The notes beneath the pieces were generated by a model that was not told the origin of the DNA, searched no databases, and was given only the letters and a program-made list of their open reading frames with translations. Below are positions 37,629 to 48,651 of a stretch of 64,000 nucleotides of DNA, in pieces; the first letter of the stretch is position 1, and every line of letters starts with the position of its first letter. A program made the position numbers and the translations under genes. This DNA is from Takakia lepidozioides (Eukaryota > Streptophyta > Takakiopsida > Takakiales > Takakiaceae): the NCBI GenBank assembly GCA_030704615.1, contig CM060733.1, forward strand, positions 51,954,001-52,018,000. The letters run 5' to 3'.

Positions 37629-38214
37629 CGTTACCTAGCACGACAATGGTCTCGTCAACCTGTCCAGGAACATAATTCATTTCTTCTTCTAAATAAACTG
37701 TGCCCGGTTTGAGCTTGAATTTGGAACAAATGTAAGTTTCAGTCACTCTGCAAAGTCCTCCCTCGTTTGGGATCCAGGCTCTCCCAAGTTGTGGAGGACA
37801 GCAAACTATAGCGTAGGAATTCGGAGCCATCGAAGACCGCACGAAGTTGGCAAGTGCGAGGTTCAGTATAGCGACAGACCAAGGCTCACAGGCACCATGT
37901 AAGTGGATCGGCGGAGTCCATCGACGATTGGAAGTCGCACATTGAAGTGGAAAGTATTGTTTTAAGCTACATGCATGAAGGTGGGAGGTGTGATTCCATA
38001 GCCAGTAAGTATGACAATGATGGCCGATTCGGCGACGAAATAACATCTCTTGACAGTTTCTCCTGAGGGTGGATCCACCAGTATTCTCGGTGCCGACATG
38101 AACGTTCGCACTGACATGTGCCAGGACTGTTAGTTAAAATGGTCAGACAACCAAGTTGTGCTCATCAAGACAGGCCGCAATTGTGTTGTTTCGGAACAAT
38201 GCAACCCATTGAGG
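37629..38214 (-). other. Probable 5' region or first exon of the MULE transposase
   Basis: A minus-strand frame (38046-37462) overlaps the start of the main exon in another frame. It includes a stretch reading YLEEEMNYVPGQVDETIVVL just upstream of the main ORF. No motif is recognised; it could be a short first exon or the leader. Confidence 0.4.
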
Positions 38215-39945
38215 TTCCGCATGCGGAAATGAGGTTCCGCATTTCCGTCCGGAGTGATACTTTCGATTGCTGTTGGACGGAAATACGGCGCCGCATTTCC
38301 GTTTTGCATCTTAGTCATGCACCAGTGCAACGGAAATGCGGCAACGAGTTTCCGTCCGGGGGAAACCTTTATACTCTCCAGAATGGAAATGCGGTACCGC
38401 ATTTCCATCCAACAAGCACGGTATGTGAAGGTGGAACGGAAATGCGGTAACGCATTTCCGTTCTGATTGAGAATCATGAACCACGGGAACTGAAATGCGG
38501 CACCGCATTTCCGTCTGAGTCGCACCTTCCGACATACCAGAACGAGAATGCGGCACCGCATTACCGTCCGAGTCGTACCTTCCGACATACCAGAACGGAA
38601 ATGCGGCGCCGCATTTCCGTTTTGTATCTGAGGCATGGAGCTGAGGGACGGAAATGTTGCACCGCATTTCCGTCCGTTTGAGACCTTCATACTCTCCAGA
38701 ACGGAAATGCGGCACCGCATTTCCGTCCGAGTCGCACCTTCCGTTATTCCAGAACGGAAATACGGCGCCGCATCTCCGTTTTTTATCTGAGGCATGGAGC
38801 TGAGGGACGGAATCGTTGCACCGCATTTCCGTCCGTTTGAGACCTTCATACTCTCCAGAACGGAAATGCGGCACCGCATTTCCGTTCCGACTAAAAATCG
38901 TGAACCATCGGAACTGAAATGCGGCACTGCATTTCCGTCCGAGTCGCACCTTCCGACATTCCAGAACGGAAATGCGGCGCCGCATTTCCATTTTTTATCT
39001 GAGGCATGGAGCCGAGTGACGGAAATGCTGCAGCGCATTTCCGACCGGTTAAGACCTTCATACTTTCCAGAACGGAAATGCGGTACCGCATTTCCGTTGT
39101 GATTGAGAATTATGAACAACGGGAACTGAAATATGGCACCGCATTTCTGTCCGAGTCGCACCTTCCGACATACCAGAACAGAAATGCGGCGCCGCATTTC
39201 CGTTTTCTATCTCAGGCATGGAGCGGAGGGACGAAAATTTTGCACCGCATTTCCGTCCGTTTGAGACCTTCATACTCTCTTGAACGGAAATGCGGTACCG
39301 CATTTCCGTTCTGACTGAAAATCGTGAACCATCGGAACTGAAATGCGGCACCGCATTTCCGTCCGAGTCGCATCTTCCGACATTCCAGAACGGAAATGCG
39401 GCGCCGCATTTCCGTTTTGTATATGAGGCATGAAGCTGTGGGACGGAAATGCGATGCCGCATTTCCATCCATGTGAGACCTTCATACTCTCCTGACCGGA
39501 AATGTGGCACCGCATTTCCGTTCAGGTGAGACCTTTATACTGTCCTGAACGGAAATGTGGCACGACATTTCCGTTCATCAACTAAGGTATGCGAAGGTGG
39601 AACGGAAATGCGGTACCGCATTTCCGTTCAAATTGAAAATCATGAACCACGGGAACTGAAATGTTGTGTTGCATTTCCGTCCGAATCGCATCTTCCGACA
39701 TTCCAGAATGGAAATGCGGCGCCGCATTTCCCTTTTGTATCTCAGGCATGGAGCTGTGGGACGGAAATGCGGCACCGCATTTTCGTTCAAAAACTAAGGT
39801 TTGTGAAGGTGGAACGGAAATACGGTGCCGCATTTTCTTCCAACAAGTACGGTATGTGTAGCATCGTGATGGTACTTAACGGAAATGCAGCGCCGCATTT
39901 GCATTTTCACTCCAACTCATCAGACGCTGGGACGGAAATGCCATG
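38215..39945. repeat. Array of about 32 GGAAATGCGG-CCGCATTTCC palindromes, 53-bp period
   Basis: A near-perfect palindrome, ggaaatgcgg(c/t)(a/g)ccgcatttcc, recurs about every 53 bases (centres near 38608, 38661, 38714, 38767 and so on). Spacers between copies come in a few alternating types, such as gagtcgcaccttccgacat and tgagaccttcatactct, giving a higher-order repeat of several units. Long open frames on both strands (up to about 355 codons) are only a by-product of the stop-free unit. The array lies upstream of the minus-strand MULE transposase, where it would make a dense set of dyad-symmetric protein-binding sites, and single copies recur at 33.8-34.0 and 51.54 kb. Confidence 0.9.
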
Positions 39946-40029
39946 ATATGTGAACACGTGGAGCAACGGAATTGGGGCACATGTCTGCACTCTATCTGAC
40001 TGAAGTGGCATGACCGTTGGATAATGATG

Positions 40030-41181
40030 TTTGTTTTTCGGATGGCAGGTGTACCCTGAACGATTCGAATTTGGTAATGACGCAAAGTCCATGAGGAGAC
40101 ACTTTCGTCCATCCCTTTCGAACCCAAGTGGTGCATCACCGCCGTTTCATCTTCTTTTGTCGTGTCTACTCAGTCACCCCTCTCGCGCCCTTTCCATCTG
40201 CACTCTTCACCCCTTTTCCCTGTCTCTGTTCTTCTTATGCTCGAACCTGAGAGGGAGGGAGTGCGTGCACCAGAGAAGAGACATCGTCGCAAGCTCCGAA
40301 AATTGTACTTCGGACGTAGGCCAATGCCGAAGGGGAGGAAGCAGATGCGTCTACAGGAGGAGATTGCCATCTCGCAGCATCAGGGCACGCAGGCAACCCA
40401 GCCACTAGTGAGAGCTCCGAGCTATCGGGATTCGCCAGCTGATCGAGCACCGAAACCCCCCTCATTTTTCTTCTGCTATTCTTAGACTGTATGCTAGGAG
40501 ACTTGAATGCAGAAGATGTTTGCATGCCTAACCGGAAAGGTGGACGTGCTGGAGAGATCGCAGGAATCCGAAGAGCCGCAGGCAGAGTCCGTGGAGCTAG
40601 CTGCAGCACGCACACCCAGCCGATCCACGAGCACGGGTCTTCCTGTTGGGCCTAGCCCTGTGCGTTTCAAGGACGCGGCTTCGAAGGGCAAATCGTTGCA
40701 GTTCAAAGCCCCAGAGAGCGACTCGCGTTTGCAGGACATGGAGAATCGCCAGCAGGGGTCTAGCCCTTCTCCAGCAAAGACGAAGAAAAAGCAGCCCGTC
40801 CTTCAACTTGTTTCTGAACCGGACCAGGCTGTTTCCCCCCCACCCACGCGAATGAAGCAGATTCAATTGCAGCAGACACCTTCACCTGCAAGAATGAGGA
40901 AGCAGAAGGCAATCAGGGGGAGGGCGGAGCAGTCTCCCGCAAAACCGATTCCACGAACTGAAGCCCAGTTTCTGCTTGATTTCCAGCCTAGAGATGTTGG
41001 GGGCTTCTCTGCTGCAGCGAAGACAATGGGATCGATCGATTTCGTCGATCTGGTACCGGAGGAGGGTGCTGCCACTCAACGTTCGCAGCAAGACCTGACC
41101 ACCATTGAGGAAGATCTTCAGAATACTACAGGCCCGAAGGAGGCCTCTGCAATTGCAGAATTGCCTGGAAAGATTCCCTAG
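40030..41181 (+). CDS. Unrecognised Lys/Pro/Gln-rich ORFs, possibly one gene
   Basis: Frames 40031-40485 and 40507-41181 follow the palindrome array. The second encodes 224 codons of polar, probably disordered protein with repeated SPA and TPSPAR motifs (QQTPSPARMRKQKAIRG, AEQSPAKPIPRTEAQF) and an acidic end. It could be a transposon accessory or gag-like protein, or an exon of a host nuclear protein. Nothing in it identifies a family, and no splice chain is obvious. Confidence 0.35.
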
Positions 41182-42177
41182 AGTGCAGCTCCAGTTGGGG
41201 ATGCTCCAGCTGCTCAGCCCCTACCGCCACCAGCAGAAATGTCTCCGGAGGAATTCCAAAGTGCAACAGATACAATGTTGGAGGAGACACACAATAGCAT
41301 TGGCAGAGTTCTGGGCAGTAGGGTATTCCAACGAACTCTTTGAATCCCACTCTGTCGCATGGTCTCCCTTCCCATCGTCAGGCAGGCACTTCCCGGAGAT
41401 GTGGATAAGCTCAAGTTCGCATTTCGAGAAGGGTACCGTCTAGGTTCGCTGAAATCCTTAGATGCAATACGACAATTCAACCAACCTATTTCTTTTTCTT
41501 AACAGCAACATCTACTCTATTTAACAAGGGCTCCAAATGTTTTTGTTCAAATAAACCAAGCAACATCACCATGGGTGTTGGTAGTTGATGAGCTGGTGAG
41601 TGGACCAAAATATTGGTGAGCATAAAATCAAAATGAATATCGTATGTGCACAATTTTATGATTTTAATATATAATAATTTTATATGGTCACATTAATTTA
41701 TACATATGAGCATTATGGTATTTTGTTTGGGTTGGAGTTTGGATTGGATTAGGTTTGGCATCATGTAGTTCTCCAACGAACCACACATTGTGGCTATGTA
41801 TGTGTGGCTCGCAGAGAACCAAGCCCAAGCCTAATATTTTTTATCCTAAAGCGAACCTATATTCAAAACCATCTTATTGGTGCTGAAGCTGTAAACTAGT
41901 TTGTTGAACCTATAGGCCTGATTAGATTCTCATGCCCGAACCTAAAAAAAATTGGCCATTGACACGCTCATCTACTCAGTGCTCACCACCGCTCATCCCC
42001 CCATCAACCATCTACAGATCAGATTGTATTCTACGTTGGCAATTATATAATGTCGTGGAAGAAATCCATCAGCGGCGGTGATGGTTCCTAGGCTTGGGCA
42101 ATAGGCCTAGTCTACATATCTACGAAGCTGTTTGTCTAAATATGAGTATGTTTTGGCGACACTTAGCAAATAGAGCA
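41182..42177. other. No gene recognised
   Basis: A/T-rich from about 41500, with no motif. The promoter of the aspartic protease gene should lie at its right end. Confidence 0.4.
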
Positions 42178-43111
42178 ATGGATTCCCAGCCGTCTGCGCT
42201 TTTCATGAGCTGCCTCTTTCTTCTCAATGTGCTACTACGAGTCAACTCATCGGGCGCCACCAACGACTATAGCCATGGGACAAGGCGCACATTTGTGTTG
42301 GATGTTTCAATACCCAGACAGCTGGTTGAGATCAATGCCACCCAACACATTGTATCCCTTGCACTCACCCACGTCGACTCACCGCACTCCCCTTTGAGAT
42401 CCGCTCATTGCCATAAAGATGATGAGGCGTGCGTGCGTGCAGCTAGGAGGGCTCGGCACAATGCCGCAGCGTTGGGCCCTTCTACACGCGACAAGTCTCC
42501 TGGCCGGAACCTGAAAGATCTTTTGGTCTCCTCGACCCAGCCACAAATAACATACATTTCGGAGTTAGAATATTTTACAACTATTAAAGTGGGTAGCATT
42601 CCAGGTTATGTCTCCCAATACCTCCTCGTAGACACCAGCAGCGACCTCACCTGGATCCAAGCCTACCCATGTGATGTGAGTACATGCGTCTCCTTCAATA
42701 TTTTTGAAATATGCATCATGTTTGACATGAACTAGAGACTAAATATATTTGGATTTGAGTGTACACACTTTTTTCAAGGACTATTTAAAGATAGATATGA
42801 TGGCATTACATTTGTTTGGGTTGTTCAGTCTTGTCAACCACAAACATCAACTATTTATTCACCTTTCGCCTCGACTACTTCAAGAGTAATTACATGTTGT
42901 GACGTCCCCGAATGCACCAAGTTATATGAGAATGGCATCTTTCATGACTGTGATCTACAAAATAATTTAAATTGTTTATACAAAATTGTGTATAGCAATG
43001 AGTACTTGGCAGCCGTGGGATTTCCCGTCAATGACTACAGCTCAATGGGTTGGCTTGCTACTGAGAGCATAACATTGTTGAATCAAAATGGACGGCCAAT
43101 CACCATTCCAA
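42178..43111 (+). CDS. A1 aspartic protease (nepenthesin/CND41 type), N-terminal lobe only
   Basis: Pepsin-type protease of the secretory pathway. Exon 42178-42675 starts MDSQPSALFMSCLFLLNVLL, a signal peptide, then a propeptide, then EYFTTIKVGSIPGYVSQY and the active-site loop LLVDTSSDLTWIQ. It ends at gtgagt and joins in phase to 42829-43111, with SCQPQTSTIYSP, CDVPEC, a CLYKIVYSNEYLAA stretch for the flap region and MGWLATESITL. The usual DTG is DTS here, which retains the Asp and is tolerated in this fold. The second lobe with the second Asp is not found downstream; a LINE scrap begins at about 43.75 kb. Truncated gene, or a gene with distant exons. Confidence 0.75.
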
Positions 43112-43752
43112 GTATACATGTCTGATGACTCTTCTTGTTTTGAAATGCTTTCGGGCATATAATATATTTTGCCCATTGTTAGATTGATAAATTTGATATG
43201 GAAAACAATAGGAATTTTGTAAGAACTTAATGCACATGTGCAATCTAACCGTTCATTCGCCGGATGTAGGCAACGTTGGCTCCTCCAGCGGGCCCTCTTA
43301 CAAATTCTCCACAAGGCCCACTTACCCAGACTTCATTATTAAATACTTTAGAATGCAAGAGGTTGGTAAGTAGTGGTGAGTAGCCCGTGGGTAAGGTGAT
43401 GGCGGTGGAGGTTGTGGGATGGTGTCAACCCCCTATGTCGTGTGTAATTCCTCTTAGTGCATTGTATACTTAGCCAAATTTGGACTTAATCCAATTGCGA
43501 AGCCAAGTGGGAGTTACACCAAGTAGCACTCCTTTCAATGTCACCTGATTGGAGTTACATTCTCTTCTGTATAACCCAGTTGAGTGTTATCCCAGCTTTT
43601 GTTCAAATATATCACTCTCGAGAGCGGAAAAAAATATATTTGATATGCTAGAAATTGACTTAGCGTCATGTCAAACAATCACACATATGCATTAAGTTCT
43701 TACATTATTCCTAGTTTTCGCCATTTGATATATTTGTAATGTTATTTATTCT
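43112..43752. other. No exon recognised
   Basis: Expected to hold further protease exons, but no GCG-type or second-Asp motif can be read in any frame. Confidence 0.4.
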
Positions 43753-43985
43753 TCAGAGGTTATGATTGGATTCGGGCAAGAACAAATATATCAAGTTCAG
43801 GGAAGTTTTTTGCCTAACTTCATTTTCATTAGACAATCTCATGGCAACAGACATGGCTTTGGACACTACAACCTCTAAGTCAGATTTATCAACCCATATT
43901 GCAGATCCGTACTCCAAGGCAGGTCTAATAATGCAACAAAGCATGGTTTTCGTAACCTCAGAGTTGACCCCTCTGCAGAAACAGT
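43753..43985 (-). pseudogene. LINE reverse-transcriptase scrap (post-catalytic region)
   Basis: The minus strand reads CCIIRPALEYGSAIWVDKSD, the region downstream of the catalytic motifs in many LINE proteins (compare the common RPxLEYG-W pattern), followed by VVSKAMSVAMRLSNE. Nothing longer survives, so it is a small fragment. Confidence 0.6.
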
Positions 43986-44222
43986 TAAAAAAAAAAGAGG
44001 GAGAGGGAGACAGGGACAAAGAGGGACAAAGAGAGGGAGACAGAGGGAGAGAGGGGGCAACAAAGAAAAAACAAAAAGGTGTGGGGGGGGGGGGGCAGTT
44101 GCTACTCAATCACTCCCCCCCCCCCCCCCCCACCTTCCTCTTTTTCTTTTTGTTTCCTGATCTCTCCCTCTCACTCCCTCTCTTTGTCCCTCTCTCTCCC
44201 TCTCTCCCTCTCCCTCTATAAC
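43986..44222. repeat. Low-complexity block: (gaggga)n, G-run, C-run, (ctccct)n
   Basis: Purine-rich agaggga repeats to about 44060, a run of 12-14 G at 44080, a run of about 18 C at 44115, then pyrimidine-rich ctccctct repeats. The two sides are roughly complementary, so the block could fold back. Assembly errors are likely in such sequence. Confidence 0.85.
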
Positions 44223-44630
44223 TCTTTGGATTTCATCTGGCCTTAACCTTTTGAGGTTATTTAGTTTTTCATCCCAGCCTTTTTCATCCAAATCTGGATG
44301 ATTTTATTATAGGGTGATGAAACTTAATATACAGAAAGCTGGATTTACCATCTATTTCTTTCATCTAAACTGGATGATCTACATAAATAATGGTTACCTA
44401 TTATAAAATCCAAGAGAATAATAAAACTACCTTCATAAATGATGGCAGTTATTAAACCTAAGCCTATACCATAACCCTAAAAGATATATTTCTATGGGAT
44501 GTCATCCATTGACAAAGTGCCTCTCTTGGTAAAATGTGATATTTCATCCACCCTGGATGAAAAATCGGGAAGTTTTGCCCTAAGCAGACCGACACACTTC
44601 ACAGCACTAAACTCGTGCTTCAGTGAACCT
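44223..44630. repeat. Cluster of tttcatcc/ggatgaaa half-palindromes
   Basis: Three or more inverted pairs of catcc and ggatg occur at 44281 (catccaaatctggatg), 44360 (catctaaactggatg) and 44542 (catccaccctggatg). Similar motifs reappear at 56.5-56.8 kb. Probably the edge of a transposon family not otherwise seen here. Confidence 0.45.
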
Positions 44631-45830
44631 TGATGATGCACCGTATAAACCTGCTCCCCTGCTGCTACATGGTACTCGTGATGGCTGGCTCTTGGGATGC
44701 GCATTGGTGGTTAAACAGATTCTTCTCTGGCAGACGACAAAGCCGTGATCGCTTTGATCAGAAACTCATGGTTCTTTATTTTGCAGCGGCGCTTTTACTC
44801 CTTGTTTGGGAAGTACTCTATCCCTATTTATCTACAGATTACATGTTGCTCTCTCTTTGTGTATGAGCCATTTTCTATCTGTGAACGCTTCTACTCTTAT
44901 TGCGTTCTGTTGGAGACGATCTGTTGGACGCCATGGCGCAGGGCATACCACAAACACTCAAGGTTTTTTGAGTTTACCATTGCTTGAATTGTGATCTGTA
45001 CTTGCTTTAGAATTCAACACTGACATGGATAGCAACTGTGAAGACCTGCCATTTACCTGCTGCATCCTCACTAACACACATCGCTATGTGGTGGTTTTTG
45101 GGACGGGCACAGGTGAGGGTCTTCACTTGTCTTGATTTCTTGAAGCTTGCAGTTCCTATTCTTGCAAATGTGGATATTGCTGTTGCCTAAGCTGCTGATG
45201 CCATCTGCTGTTTCAAACTGCCACCATGCCGCTTCAGACCTACTCCAAGATGGCTCCAATGAGGATCTGCTTCTCTCCTTACCCCTGTTTATGGTTTTTT
45301 ACAACCACATTTGCATGTGTAGGAGTTAAGCTATGAAGGATACAATGATACAAAATAGCAGTTATTACTCTGACTGCCTTGATACTTGGCTCTGAAATGA
45401 GACTTCTTGGTATGACTCTGATGGATCAAAAGGATAGGCTTTGATAGATAACACACATTTTTCAAGGCCCTCATATCATTTTGGTTTCATGGCTTGATAA
45501 CAAACAGGGGTTTCTGAGCTGCTCTTTCACCTTGGCAGAACTATTTTATGAGGCCTTAAAATACCATTCTAGGCCTATACCTGCTTAAGGGGGCTCTACC
45601 CTGTTGTTTCTTCTTCATTTTTAAGAATCTTGCTTATATCTTGGTTCTAAAACATCATCTTCAAACCAAACCTACAATCTGGTTTTTGAATTGAGTTTGA
45701 AATGGATTTTTGAGATGATGATGTATACTATGGTGCTTTCATGATATGAATGACCTGGAATCCCACCCTCCCGCCCTATTTTTTCAGAGACCCTGAAATG
45801 TAATGGGGTATTCAAATGAGATTATAAACA
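44631..45830. other. No gene recognised
   Basis: Short open frames in all phases and no motif or splice chain that I can support. Confidence 0.4.
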
Positions 45831-45837
45831 TGAAAGA

Positions 45838-46105
45838 GAATGTTAGATGGTGCCCTGTAAATGACTGTTTTGTCTTTCAATGACAATGACCTTAGCGGTC
45901 TTGTCCATGTCTTGACATGACATGTATATCTTCCCTCTCTTTCGTGCTGCTCAACAAAAAAAAAACCACAGAGGGAAAGAGGGGGTAGAAAAAGTTAATA
46001 AGAGAGAGGGAAGATATTCACGTCATGTCAAGACATGGACAAGACCCATAAGGGTCATTGTCAATTAAAGACATAAACAGCCCTGGATAGGGCACTATCT
46101 CACAT
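45838..46105. repeat. Foldback (inverted-repeat) element, arms of about 85 bp
   Basis: The left arm (to about 45947: caatgaccttagcggtct, then tgtccatgtcttgacatga, then tatcttccctctct) is complementary, with few mismatches, to the right arm (from about 46000: gagagggaagatattc, then tcatgtcaagacatgga, then gggtcattgtca). The loop is 50-60 bases. This is a MITE or foldback element; a transcript would form a long hairpin. No clear target duplication is seen. Confidence 0.8.
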
Positions 46106-46606
46106 TTCCAGTCTTGTCCCAATCATCCAAGACAAATCAGACCTAAATTTAAAGTCAGGGCAGGAAGACTACCTTTAGTAAACAGAAGCAGAGAGGAAAG
46201 GGAGAGTGCAATTTCCCTGACGTACCTCTGTTGCTGCTGGTGCTTGAAACGAGCTGCTGCGGTGCTATCGCGGCTGCCAGCGGCGCGGGTCCCCGCCGCT
46301 GCAGGGCGTCTCTCCCCCGCTCACCACGGCTCTCTCTCTCTTCTCAACTCGTTAGGTCGCGCCTCTGCGTGACGTTCCTACCACACAGGGGAGAGAGACA
46401 TCAGCCCGTGCTTAGGGCAAGAAAGAAAGACAGAAAGTGAGGGAGGAGGCGGTGCTTACTTGGGCGTTGGGGCAAACTCTTTTGGGCCTTGCGACCACCT
46501 CGGGCTTAGCAGCAGGTGCGTTTCTCCTCCACCCTAAACCCCACTCTCTGAACTACCTCTCTCCCAAAGAACAAATGAAAACGGGAGGGGAAAGAGATGC
46601 TTGAAG
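46106..46606. other. No gene recognised
   Basis: A plus-strand frame at 46231-46440 is Arg/Ser-rich without motif. Nothing supported. Confidence 0.4.
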
Positions 46607-46870
46607 CACTTAGGGGAAAAAAAAGGCGCGACGCCCGGCCGTCGCACGCCTGCGCCCGCCCTTTTTGAAATGTAAAAATGAAGATTGCAGCGGCTGGCCG
46701 TCGTTTCTTGCGACCCCTGGCCCCATAAATAAAAAAACACGACGCCCCCCGCGACGGCTGTCCATCGCGGGGTGCGACTCCCAGTTTAAAAAAAAAAAAA
46801 CAAAAAAACGCGTTGTCCAATGCGACGCCAGGGTGTCGCAGGAGGCGACGGCCAGCCTTTCTGGATTTAG
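46607..46870. mobile_element. Left end of a CACTA element with GCGACG/CGTCGC repeats
   Basis: Starts CACTTAGGGGAAAA, a diverged CACTA terminus, and passes straight into cgacgcccggccgtcgca and related palindromes. The following stretch (ttcatatggtactggg, then agggtgtttg, about 46925-46955) is the reverse complement of 27610-27650, so this is the same family as the element ending at 28277, in opposite orientation. Confidence 0.6.
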
Positions 46871-47052
46871 GGTTTAGGGCCTTTTGGCTTTCTTAGTATT
46901 TTTTATTTTTATTTTTATTTTTATTTTTCATATGGTACTGGGTTAGGGTGTTTGCTTTTCTTTATGGTGCTGGGTTTTGGATTGGCGGTTTTGGTTGTGG
47001 GTCTTGGGGTTAAAAGGATAAACGGTGTAATTAGGATTCACATACCTAAAAT

Positions 47053-47687
47053 GTGGTTCAATCTGATAATCGCAAAGCCCTGGGTCTCAACAAATTTTTC
47101 CATAGTGTGAGCATCCTGAAGATAGAACGAGAGGAAGGATTTATTGTCTTGGGCTCTAGCACCATAGGGATGCTCCGCCTTTGGTTACCAATTTTGAAAG
47201 CCCTGAGGCTGAGGCATAGGGTTTTTTTGCCAACGGTTTTTGAGAAATGAAAGTGTTGGTGGTGTGTGTTAATTATGATGGGATGGTGAGGAAACATCGA
47301 TCCGTCTCCCTTGAGGATGGGGAGGTAGTACCACATATCGATTGTGGCCCTAGAGTGACCATTTTTCGTGGCGAGGAGCACCCATTGCACCTGATCCAAT
47401 ACAGGTTGCTGGGCACAATCGTAGAAGGGACCGGGGCCAAATTTCAGGTGATGCGGAGGATGTTGACACTACGGGATCGAGTCGGGCGCGCCGTGGGTTG
47501 CCCCCTTGCGGGCCACCCCATCCAACCACGTCCACCTTTGACCCCCCCCCCCCCCGACAGGATTGAGTGTTGGTGCACTAAGTATTGGGAACGGATACCG
47601 CCGGGCGGCACCAGACCACCGAGGCGGCGACCGCATATTGTTGAAAAACATTACAAGAAGAACAAGATACTGATGCGGCAAAGTTGA
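47053..47687 (+). CDS. Unrecognised CACTA-borne ORF segments
   Basis: Frames 47053-47250 and 47247-47687 follow the terminus. The second carries YDGMVRKHRSVSLEDGEVV and FRGEEHPLHLIQYRLL, then a basic proline-rich end interrupted by a C-run at 47543. CACTA elements often carry an accessory gene beside TNP2; this could be one. No domain is recognised. Confidence 0.35.
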
Positions 47688-48300
47688 GTGTTTTCCCACC
47701 CCTCTCATTAACTTTCATTTAAGGTACATTTAGGTTTATCTAATAATATAGTATGATTGGTAAGCATACATGAATCAAAATTATGACATAAGTATTGATG
47801 CGTCGTTCACTACGCACATTGCAGCCACGATTGATGCCCAAGCTCGCAATCACATTGCACAGGAGGCATTTCGTGCCGGTCTACTTGTAGAATTTGTCAG
47901 AGCATATGCCCGATGTGACCAGTTGGTTCCCCCAGCAGCACGTAGATGAGATGCGTAGGGTCGAGGGGTATCGTAGGTGTCGTAGGCGTTATGGCCGGCG
48001 ACGAGCAGGGGCCACACCCACTCCTCCCCCCCCCCCCCCCTTGTCTGTTGTTTCTTTGCCTGATCCCCACCTCCGGTTGTACCTGATCCGGACGTTTTAC
48101 CCCCGGCTACACCTCCAACATTACATCCTCAACCACCTCCACTTTCATCTCATCCGCCAGCAATTCCACCTCCACCTCCACCTCCACCTCCATGTGCATG
48201 TGCCCCCTGAACCCCTAGGAGGGGTCGGCTTTGCCCTAGGTTTCCTCTCCTTCGGCTTGGGCGGCCTGAGCCGGATCCTTGCCCCCGATGGGAAGCGCAG

Positions 48301-48651
48301 ATGACTATGTTACTAAGGACCGTCCAGCCTCGTTGTTGGGGGAATCATTTCGACCTTCCTTACCCCATCCGAGAAAATGTTGAGTTCGAGTATTGGGGGA
48401 GACGGTATGTTGTGAGAGCCTCTACAGACCCTGCTATAGGGCGGGGTTTATTCACGATCAATGATATTGTGGTTCCTCCTCGGAGACACAGCATGGTGGA
48501 CTTGTTTCCCTACTACGGTCCATACTACACCTCCGCGGAGTTCCGTACATTACGCCTCGAAGCCCCATACATCCTACCCTATATTTTGTGTGTCAACGGA
48601 CAGGATGTACGTAGACGGGGGTTGTCTCCCATTGAGACACTCCAAAGTTGA
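48301..48651 (+). CDS. SET-domain-like ORF inside the CACTA element
   Basis: The 116-codon frame reads EFEYWGRRYVVRASTDPAIG, then GRGLFTINDIVVPP and LFPYYGPYYTSAEFRTL. A G-x-G-L-F strand followed by a Y-x-G segment is the opening of a SET methyltransferase domain. The catalytic NHS and Tyr motifs that should follow are not seen before the stop at 48651. The similarity rests on a short stretch, so it may be a degenerate SET module carried by the transposon, or chance. Confidence 0.35.
   Translation: MTMLLRTVQPRCWGNHFDLPYPIRENVEFEYWGRRYVVRASTDPAIGRGLFTINDIVVPPRRHSMVDLFPYYGPYYTSAEFRTLRLEAPYILPYILCVNGQDVRRRGLSPIETLQS

Noticed and set aside
38215-39945. CRISPR-like array
   Set aside because: Regular spacing but the spacers are themselves repeated and the sequence is nuclear plant-type; no cas genes. 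It is a transposon-linked tandem repeat.
38130-39946. Long open frames on both strands over the palindrome array, with repeating peptides
   Set aside because: They arise because the 53-bp unit lacks stops in several frames on both strands; the same peptides appear on both strands with no start context or codon signal.
43766-44221. Plus-strand ORF 43766-44221
   Set aside because: Runs through gaggga repeats and long G and C homopolymers; the LINE reading on the other strand explains the non-repetitive part.
29413-46607. CACTAAGAAAAAG at 29413 and CACTTAGGGG at 46607 as the two proven ends of the inverted CACTA element
   Set aside because: The ends match only over about seven bases, and the would-be target triplets (cta and ctt after inversion) differ by one base; suggestive but not enough to call the borders.
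47950-48300. Proline/histidine-rich ORF around 47894-48304 as a real protein
   Set aside because: Driven by a C-run and cacctcca repeats; low complexity and no motif.
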